A DNA stretch of 64,000 nt from Streptomyces sp. CB02959 (GTDB taxonomy: Bacteria > Actinomycetota > Actinomycetes > Streptomycetales > Streptomycetaceae), in assembly GCF_002803155.1 (NCBI RefSeq), contig NZ_NNBP01000023.1, positions 62,001 through 126,000 of the forward strand. Direction: 5' to 3'. Below, one piece after another: positions 1-7,043 of this stretch. A program made the position numbers and the translations under genes. Position 1 is the first letter of the stretch. Each line of letters begins with the position of its first letter. The notes below the pieces were generated by a model. That model ran no database searches, was not told the origin of the DNA, and was given only the letters and a program-made list of their open reading frames with translations.

Positions 1-108
1 GGTGCCGGGCAGCGTGAGGGGCAGTGCGAGCACGGTGACGAGTGAGACGAGGGAGCCGGCCGCAAGGGGGACCGTACGCCGGGCCGGTGCGGATCTGCGC
101 AAGGGCAT
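1..108 (-). CDS. N-terminus of a secreted protein (cut by window edge)
   Basis: Only the first 36 codons are inside the window; the gene continues beyond position 1 on the minus strand. The visible part is a textbook Sec signal peptide: a basic start (MPLRRSAPARR) followed by a hydrophobic core rich in Leu, Val and Ala. The ATG at 108 is preceded by GGAGG with a 6-nt gap, so the start is well supported. The mature protein is not visible, so its function cannot be given. Its promoter must lie within about 109-424, downstream of the convergent-looking end of the neighbouring lytic transglycosylase gene. Confidence 0.6.
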   Translation of the reverse strand, partial: MPLRRSAPARRTVPLAAGSLVSLVTVLALPLTLPGT

Positions 109-424
109 CGCGTGCCTCCGAAGGACTTCGGTTGAGTCAGTTTCGACAGCTTTTGAGCAGAATCCTGCCGATGAAATGACTTATACGCTGAAATGCCCTG
201 GTCCATGACTCGATGGGCCGGGGGTCCGCCGTCCGGCCGGGTCATCTCACCCGTCTGGTCGCGCCCGCGCCCCCTCCGCCCGGCGGTCGTGGCACGAGAG
301 GAGCGGGCCCCGGCACTGCCGGGACCCGCTCTCCGCTCAGCGGCGAACGCGCCATGTCGCCGCTTCGCCAGCTCTCTATGACGACCCTGCGGGGTCGGAT
401 GTCCGGTCCGTCATCGACGGTGGC
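109..424. other. Intergenic region between two minus-strand genes
   Basis: No convincing gene. The part near 130-200 is AT-richer than its surroundings and probably holds the promoter of the secreted-protein gene that starts at 108. A strong hairpin at 304-328 is annotated separately. Confidence 0.5.
304..328 (-). terminator. Hairpin downstream of the first lytic transglycosylase gene
   Basis: Arms CGGGCCCCGG (304-313) and CCGGGACCCG (319-328) pair with one mismatch around a 5-nt loop. It lies about 100 nt after the stop of the minus-strand gene at 425-1084 and would fit an intrinsic terminator without a U-tract, as is usual in streptomycetes. Confidence 0.45.
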
Positions 425-1084
425 TCAGTACGCCGAGTTGACGTTGTCGATCGAGCCGTAGCGGTGGGCCGCGTAGTTGGCGGCGGCGGTGATGTTGGCC
501 ACCGGGTCGGTGAGCTTGTCGGCGGTTCCGGCGACGTGGTAGGTCTCGAAGGTGGGCTGGATCACCTGGAGCAGGCCCTTGGAGGGTATGCCGTTCTGGG
601 CGTTGACGTCCCAGTCGTTGACGGCGTTGGGGTTGCCGCTGGACTCCCGCATGATGTTGCGGTGCAGGCCCTCGTAGCTGCCGGGGATGCCCTTGGACTT
701 CATGATGTCCAGGGCCTGGTGGATCCAGCCGTCGAGGTTGTCGCTGTACTTCTTCGGCGCGGCCGGGCGGTCGGCGGAGCGGCTGGCGGCCTGCTCGGCG
801 GTGTGGCCCTGCTTCGCGACCGCGGTGACCTTGATGTGGTCCGCGACGGAGGCGCTCACCGGACGCTCGACCTTGGCGGTGTCGGCCTTGGCGGGCATCC
901 CGTCGGCGCTCACCGGCTTGACCGCGGCGGGGGCGTGCGCGGTCGTGCTCACGGCGTTGCTCGGGGCCGCGGTGACGGCCAGGCCCGTAGTGGCGCCGGC
1001 GGCGGCCAGAACGGCCACGGCGACCTTGTGGGTACGGGTGATGCGGGCGATCCGGGCAGCGCGGGGCAGGGTGAAGCTGGGCAT
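425..1084 (-). CDS. Secreted SLT-domain lytic transglycosylase (copy 1)
   Basis: A 219-residue secreted peptidoglycan hydrolase. Residues 1-45 are a signal peptide with basic start, long Ala/Val core and a likely cut near APSNA. Residues 46-110 are an Ala/Pro/Lys linker. Residues 111-219 are a soluble lytic transglycosylase (SLT, GH23-like) domain with MRESSGNP (catalytic Glu147), GIPSKGLLQVIQPTF and a C-terminal ANYAAHRYGSIDNV segment. Such enzymes cleave the MurNAc-GlcNAc bond to anhydro-muropeptides in the cell wall. The start at 1084 was chosen over upstream in-frame ATGs because the signal peptide begins there and AGAGG lies upstream. It is a close paralogue of the gene at 1988-2692, with nearly identical C-terminal domains and a shared upstream block. 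Confidence 0.9.
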   Translation of the reverse strand: MPSFTLPRAARIARITRTHKVAVAVLAAAGATTGLAVTAAPSNAVSTTAHAPAAVKPVSADGMPAKADTAKVERPVSASVADHIKVTAVAKQGHTAEQAASRSADRPAAPKKYSDNLDGWIHQALDIMKSKGIPGSYEGLHRNIMRESSGNPNAVNDWDVNAQNGIPSKGLLQVIQPTFETYHVAGTADKLTDPVANITAAANYAAHRYGSIDNVNSAY

Positions 1085-1213
1085 ACGGGGGTGACCTCTT
1101 CCAGGTGCTGGGTACGGGGAGGTGGCCATCGTTGGCGCGTTCGGACCGGAGACTCCTGGCCGCGTTCGCCCTTGGGGGCGGGGGTGCGGCGCGCTCTCGG
1201 TGCGACTGGATCC

Positions 1214-1289
1214 ATGGTTAACGGCCGACCCCGTGGGTGGCAATGCCCCCCTGTACTACCCTTCTTCGTGAGATGGCAGGCAATGTCCG
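1214..1289 (-). promoter_or_regulatory. Conserved promoter-like block, copy 1
   Basis: Read on the plus strand, the short blocks ATGGTTAACG, GGTGGCAATG, TGTACTACCC and ATGTCCG occur here with exactly the same offsets (0, 22, 38, 69) as at 2824-2899 ahead of the paralogous gene, although the sequence between them differs. Fixed spacing argues for a promoter or a protein/RNA recognition element rather than simple duplication. The sigma factor is not evident: CGGACAT and TAGTAC (minus strand) are 24 nt apart, too far for a standard promoter. Confidence 0.55.
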
Positions 1290-1353
1290 GAATGGGACGG
1301 TATCAGCCCCGTGTTCATGGGTCGGGCCCGCACTCGCGTCGACTACGCGGGCT

Positions 1354-1368
1354 CGTACGTGACGTACG
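1354..1368. promoter_or_regulatory. 15-bp perfect palindrome, copy 1
   Basis: CGTACGT-G-ACGTACG, a perfect inverted repeat with a 1-nt centre, lies upstream of transglycosylase copy 1. The identical palindrome, with flank CGCGTGCCC, occurs at 2955-2969 upstream of copy 2. A candidate operator. Confidence 0.5.
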
Positions 1369-1637
1369 TCGCGTGCCCGGCGTCACCTGCCGGGGCCCTC
1401 GAAGACCCCTCGGGAACCCCTTGCGAGTTACCTGGGTCACACCCCGAATTCGCCATCGCCGCCCCGTACTTCACGCCCGCGGGGCGCACCGGAAGCGGGC
1501 CGCGCCCCCTGTGTCCATCGATACGACGGTGCTGCTGGTCCGTTCGTAGCAGCGCCCGGACTGTCGCACGGCGCCGGAACCGCGGGTCCCGGAGAGTGGG
1601 ACCACGCACAGCCACCACTCACCGTAGGGAAGTGCTC

Positions 1638-1856
1638 ATGCTCCGTCGCACCACCGTTGTGCTCAGCGGCCTGCTCGCCGCCGGGATCCTCGCCACCGGC
1701 GTCGCCGCCGCGGCCCCCGCCGACCAGCACCGGGGCCGCCACGAGGGCCGCCATGCGAGTCACCTCACCCCGAGGGAGCGCGCCGGCCTCCGCTTCGCCG
1801 GACACATCCTGGACGTGCTCTTCGGCGGCCCGTCGCGCCACAGCCGCATCCACTGA
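1638..1856 (+). CDS. Small secreted protein, function unknown
   Basis: A 72-residue protein. Residues 1-29 form a signal peptide (MLRRTTVVL start, Leu/Ala core, AAAAP-type cleavage site). The short mature part is rich in His and Arg (HRGRHEGRHASH) and ends in a possible amphipathic helix (AGLRFAGHILDVLFGG). AGGGAAG sits five to seven nt before the ATG, supporting the start. It lies on the opposite strand between two paralogous lytic transglycosylase genes and ends at a strong bidirectional hairpin. I do not recognise a family; a secreted peptide or wall-associated factor is possible. Confidence 0.6.
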   Translation: MLRRTTVVLSGLLAAGILATGVAAAAPADQHRGRHEGRHASHLTPRERAGLRFAGHILDVLFGGPSRHSRIH

Positions 1857-1867
1857 CCGAAACGCCA

Positions 1868-1912
1868 ACGGCAATGGCCCTGCCCGCGAGTTGCGGGCAG
1901 GGCCATTGCCGT
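1868..1912. terminator. Bidirectional terminator
   Basis: A perfect 20-bp inverted repeat (1868-1887 with 1893-1912) around a 5-nt loop, just after the stop of the small secreted protein (1856) and 76 nt after the stop of the convergent transglycosylase gene (1988). Confidence 0.85.
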
Positions 1913-1987
1913 GCTGTTCGTGGCGCCTCGAAGGCGCGGGGTCCCGGCCGGGTGCTCCCTCGTGGGGTCCCGGCGCGGAAGGCCGCC

Positions 1988-2692
1988 TCAGTAAGCGGAG
2001 TTGACGTTGTCGATCGAGCCGTAGCGGTGCGCCGCGTAGTTGGCGGCGGCGGTGATGTTGGCCACCGGGTCGTACAGGTCGTGCGGCGTACCCGACACGT
2101 GGTACGTGTTGAACGTGGGCTGGATCACCTGGAGCAGGCCCTTGGAGGGTATGCCGTTGCGGGCGTTGATGTCCCAGTCGTTGATCGCGTACGGGTTGCC
2201 GCTGGACTCCCGCATGATGTTGCGATGCAGGCCCTCGTAGCTGCCGGGGATGCCCTTGGATTTCATGATGTCCAGGGACTCGCGGATCCAGCCGTCGAGG
2301 TTGTTGGTGTACTTCTTCGGCGCGGCGGCCTTGGGGGCGGCCTTCGGCGCCTCCTTGGCGATCTCGGTGCGCTCCGCGGAGCGGTCGGCGGCCTGCTGGG
2401 CGGTGTGCCCCTGCGCGTCGACCGCGGTGACCTTCAGGTGGTCCGCGACCGACGCGGTGACCACGTGGTCCTGCTCCTTTGCCGCCTTGTCCTTCGCAAC
2501 GACCGGCAGGCCGTTGGCGCCGACCGGCTTGACCACGGCGGACGCGTGGGCGGCCGGTGCCGCGGCGTTGCTCGGTGCCGCGGTCATCGCCAGGGCTGCT
2601 GCGCAGCTCGCGGAGGCCACCAGCGCCGCGGAGACCTTGTGCGTGCGGCTGAGGCGGGCGGTTCGGGGCAGGGAGAAGTTGGGCATGGGCAT
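1988..2692 (-). CDS. Secreted SLT-domain lytic transglycosylase (copy 2)
   Basis: A 234-residue paralogue of the protein at 425-1084, with the same layout: signal peptide (residues 1-45), Ala/Lys-rich linker (longer here, with AKEAPKAAPKAAAPKK), and an SLT domain with MRESSGNP (catalytic Glu162) and GLLQVIQPTF. It should cleave peptidoglycan glycan strands outside the membrane. The start may be 2692 or the second ATG at 2686 (MPNFSLP), which aligns with the paralogue; AGAGG precedes both. The linker is the main divergent part, suggesting that localisation or timing differs rather than chemistry. The upstream regions share spaced blocks and a palindrome, so the two are probably co-regulated. 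Confidence 0.9.
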   Translation of the reverse strand: MPMPNFSLPRTARLSRTHKVSAALVASASCAAALAMTAAPSNAAAPAAHASAVVKPVGANGLPVVAKDKAAKEQDHVVTASVADHLKVTAVDAQGHTAQQAADRSAERTEIAKEAPKAAPKAAAPKKYTNNLDGWIRESLDIMKSKGIPGSYEGLHRNIMRESSGNPYAINDWDINARNGIPSKGLLQVIQPTFNTYHVSGTPHDLYDPVANITAAANYAAHRYGSIDNVNSAY

Positions 2693-2823
2693 GCGGAGGT
2701 GACCTCTTCCAGGGCTTTGGTGGCGGGGAGATGGCCATCGGTGGCGTCTCGGGGGCCGAGGGTCGGTGCCGCGCTCGCCGCTCTGGCGGAGTCCGCAGGC
2801 TCGTTCTCGGTGTTACCGGAAAC

Positions 2824-2899
2824 ATGGTTAACGCCGGCCCGGGATGGTGGCAATGATGCCGTGTACTACCCATCTTCGTGTGTTCGGGCGAGATGTCCG
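2824..2899 (-). promoter_or_regulatory. Conserved promoter-like block, copy 2
   Basis: Same four short blocks at the same offsets as 1214-1289. The block ends about 130 nt before the start codon in both genes, so each transcript would have a leader of roughly 100 nt or more. Confidence 0.55.
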
Positions 2900-2954
2900 T
2901 AATGAGGTCGGAAATCCCCGGCCCGCACCGCACCCGGACTCGACTAGTCCGGGT

Positions 2955-2969
2955 CGTACGTGACGTACG
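2955..2969. promoter_or_regulatory. 15-bp perfect palindrome, copy 2
   Basis: Identical CGTACGT-G-ACGTACG palindrome to that at 1354-1368. Its distance to the conserved block is 9 bp shorter than in copy 1, about one helical turn, which would keep bound proteins on the same face of the DNA. Confidence 0.5.
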
Positions 2970-3133
2970 TCGCGTGCCCCGCATCACCGCCCGGGCCCCT
3001 CAAAGACCTCTCCCGACGCGGCAGTTTGTTGCCTGGTTCACAGCCCGGCGGGGCCGGTCCGCCGTCCCCGGCGACCCCGGCCCCGCCACTGCGCGGTCAC
3101 CCGGCTACGGCCCGTGGCCGCCGGGTCCGCTCC

Positions 3134-4027
3134 TCACGCCCGCACCGGATCGGCGGCCGCGCCCGCGCCCGCCGCGGCCGCGCGCCCCACCGACCCCAGC
3201 GGCCGGTCCGTGAAGAACCGGACCGCCAATTCCGCGACCTCCTCGGGACGTTCCAGCACCACCCAGTGATCCGCGTCCGGAATGGCCAGGAAGCGGCTCC
3301 CCGCGATGGTCGCCGCGAAGTCGCGCTGCCGGGACGGAGCGGTCACCGTGTCGTGCTCACCACAGAAGACCAGCGTGGGGACGCCGGACAGGCCCCCCGA
3401 GAAGTCCGGCCGGTCGGTCAGCGCCCGGCGCAGCGAATCCACCGCGTGCGGGGAGTGCAGCGCCGCCTGCAGCATCGCCCGCCGCACATAGCGGTACGCC
3501 AGCTCCCGCCGGGCCACCGGCCGGCTCTCGTCACGGCACAGCAGCCCCTCGGCCACCATCGTGGCGAAGGTGCCGGTGTCCCCCTCCTTCAGATGCCCCG
3601 AAGCCCGCCGCCAGTGCGCCACCTGCGCCTCGCTGATGTGCGCCGGCACCCCGCCCAGCGCCAGCCGAGCGATCCGCCCGGGGAACCGCCGGGCACACCC
3701 GAAGGCCAGGCCCGCCCCGTAGGAGAAGCCGAAGAGATTGATCCGCGGGACGCCGAGATCGTCGATGATCCCCAGGATCGCCGCACACAGCACCTCGATG
3801 CTCGGCCCGGGCGGCAGCGGCTCCGCACTGCCCATCCCGGGCAGGTCCGCGGTCACCACCTCCGCCACCGGCCCCAACCGGTCCTCCAACTGCGGCCACC
3901 CGAACATCCCCTGCAACGCACCGCCCAGCACCAGGACGGGCTCGGTGCACCGCTCCGGCTGCCGCAGCACCCGGTACGCGTACGACACCCCGCGCACCGA
4001 CAGGGAGCGGATCACTTCCTCGGACAT
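3134..4027 (-). CDS. Alpha/beta hydrolase of the ACP-KS operon
   Basis: A 297-residue alpha/beta-hydrolase fold protein. The nucleophile elbow is GFSYGAG (Ser102), the acid is probably Asp226 in GEHDTV, and the base His254 in DADHW; the oxyanion region is LGGALQGMFGW. No signal peptide, so cytoplasmic. It is the last gene of an operon behind an acyl carrier protein and a ketosynthase, with 77 nt and a GAGAAGGAAG ribosome site before its ATG. The setting suggests it releases or trims an acyl chain from the carrier (a type II thioesterase-like role) or acts on the finished lipid; the sequence alone only supports serine hydrolase. The last 25 residues are an Ala-rich tail. Confidence 0.85.
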   Translation of the reverse strand: MSEEVIRSLSVRGVSYAYRVLRQPERCTEPVLVLGGALQGMFGWPQLEDRLGPVAEVVTADLPGMGSAEPLPPGPSIEVLCAAILGIIDDLGVPRINLFGFSYGAGLAFGCARRFPGRIARLALGGVPAHISEAQVAHWRRASGHLKEGDTGTFATMVAEGLLCRDESRPVARRELAYRYVRRAMLQAALHSPHAVDSLRRALTDRPDFSGGLSGVPTLVFCGEHDTVTAPSRQRDFAATIAGSRFLAIPDADHWVVLERPEEVAELAVRFFTDRPLGSVGRAAAAGAGAAADPVRA

Positions 4028-4104
4028 GGCTGCTTCCTTCTCGGAGAGGCTCGATGAGGCCCGGAGCGCCCGGAGCGCGCCCGGACCCCGGCAGGACCGG
4101 CCGG

Positions 4105-5346
4105 TCAGCCGCGGGTCAGGACGAGCGCCGCATTGTGGCCCCCGAACCCCAGCGACGTCTTGACCGCGCAGTCGAACGCCGCGGGCCGGGCCGCGCCGTG
4201 CACCACGTCGATCGGGATCCGCGGGTCGGGCACCGTGAGGTTGGCGGTCGGCGGCACCAACTGCTGCTCCAGCGCCAGGACGGTCAGCGCGGTCTCGATC
4301 CCGCCCGCGGCGCCCAGCGTGTGCCCGGTCATCGCCTTCGTCGACGTCGCCAGCGGATGCTCGCCGAGCACCCTCCGCAACATCGCCGCCTCGATACGGT
4401 CGTTCAGCACCGTCGAGGTGCCGTGCGCGTTCACGTGCCCCACATCACCGGGCCGCACGTCGGCATCTGCCAGCGCGGTGCGCAACGCCCGCTCGATGCC
4501 GCGCCCCTCGGGATCCGGCGCCACCGCCGCGTAGGCATCGCTGGACGCCCCGTAGCCGGCGATCTGCGCACGGATCGGCGCCCGCCGGGCCCGGGCGTGC
4601 TCGGGCCGCTCCAGCACCAGCAGCCCCGAGCCCTCCCCGACGACGAAACCGTCCCGGTCCACGTCGAACGGGCGGCAGGCCGCGGTCGGGTCCTCCCGCC
4701 GGGTGGAGACCGCCTTCATCTGGCAGGCGCTGGCGATCAGCAGGCGGGAGAGCACCGACTCCGCGCCGCCCGCGATGGCGATGTCGCAGGCCCCGGCGCG
4801 CAGCAGCTGGTGCGCGGTGCCTACCGCCACGGTCCCGGAGGAGCACGCCGTGGCCACCCCCAGGCTGGGGCCGTGCGCCCCGAGGTCCATGCAGACACTG
4901 CTGGCCGCGCTGTTGATCACGGTCAGCGGGGCCAGCTTGGGGGAGACCCGCCGGGCGCCGTGCCCGGCCATCGTCGCGCTCTGCTGGTCGTAGAAGGGCA
5001 GCCCGCCGTGGGCCGAGCCGATCACCACCGCGACCCGGCCGCTGTCCCAGCTCGCTGGATCCAGTCCCGCGTCGTAGACCGCCTCCCGGGCGGCGATCAC
5101 CGCGAGCTGCGAGAAGCGGTCCATCAGCCGCTGGGTGGCCACCCCGAGCAGCGCCGCGGGGTCCAGATCGGCCGCCGTGTACATGAAGTCACAGGGCAGA
5201 TCGGCGAGTTCGGCCTGCTGGGACACATTGCCGGGCACCACGTCATGGGTGACGGAGTGCCAGGTCGCCTTCGTCCCCACGCCCGCCGCGGTCACCAGGC
5301 CCAGCCCGGTCACGGCCGCGATGAACGGCTTCTGGCGGGCCGTCAC
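4105..5346 (-). CDS. Beta-ketoacyl-ACP synthase (KAS II type)
   Basis: A 413-residue ketosynthase that would condense an ACP-bound acyl chain with malonyl-ACP. The catalytic set is complete: Cys168 in TACSSG, His308 in NAHGTS, Lys337 and His342 in STKAMTGH, plus the GFGGHN loop near the C-terminus. It is therefore an active KS and not a chain-length factor, which would lack the Cys. The GTG start overlaps the TGA of the upstream ACP gene (GTGA), so the two are translationally coupled. No malonyltransferase, reductase or second KS lies nearby, so it either borrows the primary fatty-acid enzymes or makes a short product. The N-terminal 60 residues are divergent from housekeeping FabF. Confidence 0.9.
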   Translation of the reverse strand: MTARQKPFIAAVTGLGLVTAAGVGTKATWHSVTHDVVPGNVSQQAELADLPCDFMYTAADLDPAALLGVATQRLMDRFSQLAVIAAREAVYDAGLDPASWDSGRVAVVIGSAHGGLPFYDQQSATMAGHGARRVSPKLAPLTVINSAASSVCMDLGAHGPSLGVATACSSGTVAVGTAHQLLRAGACDIAIAGGAESVLSRLLIASACQMKAVSTRREDPTAACRPFDVDRDGFVVGEGSGLLVLERPEHARARRAPIRAQIAGYGASSDAYAAVAPDPEGRGIERALRTALADADVRPGDVGHVNAHGTSTVLNDRIEAAMLRRVLGEHPLATSTKAMTGHTLGAAGGIETALTVLALEQQLVPPTANLTVPDPRIPIDVVHGAARPAAFDCAVKTSLGFGGHNAALVLTRG

Positions 5347-5576
5347 GCCGAGACTTTGCCGTCGATGGCCGCCACCAGCTGTCCCACCGTGTCGCGCGAG
5401 GTCAGCGACACCTCTTCGAGATCGATGTCCAGCCGCTCCTCGATGAGCACCCGGAGCTCCTCCAGAGCCAGGGAGTCCAGCCGCAGGCTGCGCAGCGGGG
5501 TATCCGCCGTCACCTCACCGCGTGCGACCCCGAACCGCTCCTCCAGCAAGGTGTTGACAACTTCTGCCGCATTCAC
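5343..5576 (-). CDS. Acyl carrier protein
   Basis: A 77-residue acidic carrier protein with the phosphopantetheine site DSLALEEL (Ser35) at the start of helix II. It would carry intermediates for the ketosynthase encoded immediately downstream, with which it overlaps by four bases. It heads the operon ACP - ketosynthase - hydrolase. Compared with housekeeping AcpP it has RLDSLALEEL instead of the usual DSLDTVE stretch, so it is probably a dedicated carrier. The ATG at 5576 is preceded by GGAG with a short gap. Confidence 0.9.
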   Translation of the reverse strand: MNAAEVVNTLLEERFGVARGEVTADTPLRSLRLDSLALEELRVLIEERLDIDLEEVSLTSRDTVGQLVAAIDGKVSA

Positions 5577-5874
5577 GTGGCGCTCCTCCGCTGTTCGTAG
5601 GCGATGCTGCCAACCGTGTCCTGGGCGGATATTTCGCCGGTGGCTCCGGCTGGTTTGGCCACTCTTTATACGCCTTTGTCCCGGGCGCTCCCCAACCTTG
5701 GTAGCTCAATGGGGTGATGGGCGCACTGGAGTGGGGGAGAGGCGCCCCTTCAGGCGGTGCGCGCCACGGGGAACGGCTTGGTGTCTAACGCCGAAACGGG
5801 CCGCGGGGTACGGGCCGTACGCCGGTCGGTGCGGAGCGGCGCCCGCGGGGCGGGCGCCGGCGGCGGTGCTCGCG

Positions 5875-6327
5875 TCAGGACTCGTCGAGCGCGCCGGTGA
5901 CCCGACTCAACAGGCCGCGCAGCGTCCGGAGTTCGTCGACGGTGAGCCCGGTGGCGGCCAGCATCCGGCGCGGGACCGGCAGTGCCCGCTCCCGCAGCGC
6001 CTCGCCGGCCCCGGTGAGCCGGATGATCACCGACCGCTCGTCCTCCGGGCTGCGCTCCCGGTGCACCAGCCCCGCCGCCTCCAGGCGCTTGAGCAGCGGC
6101 GAGAGCGTGCCCGAGTCCAGTCGCAGCCGCTCGCCGATGCGCTTGACCGGCTCCGGGCCGTGCTCCCACAGCACCAGCATGACCAGGTACTGGGGGTAGG
6201 TCAGCCCCAGTTCCTTCAGGGCCTCCCGGTAGACGCTCCCGAACGCCCGCGAGGCGGCGTGCAGCGAGAAGCAGACCTGGTGGTCGAGGCGGAGCAGTTC
6301 GGCATCGGAAACCGGGGGCGTGGTCAT
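5875..6327 (-). CDS. ohrR: OhrR, organic-peroxide-sensing MarR repressor
   Basis: A 150-residue MarR-family winged-helix regulator. Cys19 in DHQVCFSLHAASRAF matches the single reactive Cys of OhrR proteins; there is no C-terminal second Cys, so it looks like the one-Cys type. Helix-turn-helix and wing: VKRIGERLRLDSGTLSPLLKRLEAAGLV, then RSPEDERSVIIRLT. Divergent from ohr, with a 37-bp imperfect palindrome between the two starts, which is the expected site for repressing both genes until a hydroperoxide oxidises Cys19. Confidence 0.93.
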   Translation of the reverse strand: MTTPPVSDAELLRLDHQVCFSLHAASRAFGSVYREALKELGLTYPQYLVMLVLWEHGPEPVKRIGERLRLDSGTLSPLLKRLEAAGLVHRERSPEDERSVIIRLTGAGEALRERALPVPRRMLAATGLTVDELRTLRGLLSRVTGALDES

Positions 6328-6353
6328 GGAGTCAGGTTAACGCCCGGAAGTCG

Positions 6354-6390
6354 ATTGAGTTGTGCGCAATTAACTTGCGTGCAACTCAAT
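6354..6390. promoter_or_regulatory. OhrR operator between ohrR and ohr
   Basis: An inverted repeat with perfect outer arms ATTGAGTTG (6354-6362) and CAACTCAAT (6382-6390) and inner arms CGCAA / TTGCG. It lies 27 nt from the ohrR start and about 100 nt from the ohr start and stands out as AT-rich. Established OhrR sites are of this palindromic type; binding here is inferred from context. Confidence 0.75.
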
Positions 6391-6491
6391 TACGTGCGAC
6401 TGTTGCTCCCGGCCGGGTCGCTCGGCCGGCCCGCCGCGGATCGCCGGGCCGGGCGCGACCCGCCCCCGTCCACCACACGAAGGGACCCCTC

Positions 6492-6902
<411 letters not shown>

Positions 6903-6912
6903 CGGGGCCGGG

Positions 6913-6954
6913 GTCGGGGCGGGGGCCTCGGGGCCGGTCGTCGCCCGCCCCGAC
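6913..6954 (+). terminator. Terminator after ohr
   Basis: GTCGGGGCGGG (6913-6923) pairs perfectly with CCCGCCCCGAC (6944-6954), starting 11 nt after the ohr stop. Confidence 0.75.
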
Positions 6955-7043
6955 GAGGTCAACGGAAGCGGCGGAAGCAACGGAAGGGTCGACGTAAACC
7001 CCGCCATCCGGGCATTTCCCCCAGCCGAGTGCAACCATGATTT

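Larger units (their letters stand above)
1085..1637. other. Divergent intergenic region with conserved promoter block
   Basis: It separates the minus-strand transglycosylase from a small plus-strand secreted protein. Positions 1214-1289 and the palindrome at 1354-1368 recur upstream of the second transglycosylase. The rest shows no gene that I can support. Confidence 0.5.
2693..3133. other. Leader/promoter region of transglycosylase copy 2
   Basis: It holds the second copy of the conserved block (2824-2899) and palindrome (2955-2969). I see no gene between 2693 and the hydrolase stop at 3134. Confidence 0.5.

Noticed and set aside
1085..1370. Possible c-di-AMP (ydaO) riboswitch before the transglycosylase genes
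   Set aside because: Some streptomycete wall-hydrolase genes have one, but I could not find its characteristic conserved segments here by eye. I kept only the observation of a shared spaced block.
464..1549. Long Gly/Val/Arg-rich plus-strand frame opposite the first transglycosylase
   Set aside because: A mirror of the real gene in GC-rich DNA. The same holds for many frames over 300 codons, for example 38222-41521 and 59228-62944 on the minus strand.
5690..5716. tRNA-like stretch (GGTAGCTCAATGGGGT)
   Set aside because: It resembles a D-arm, but no acceptor stem, anticodon arm or TPsiC arm can be paired around it.
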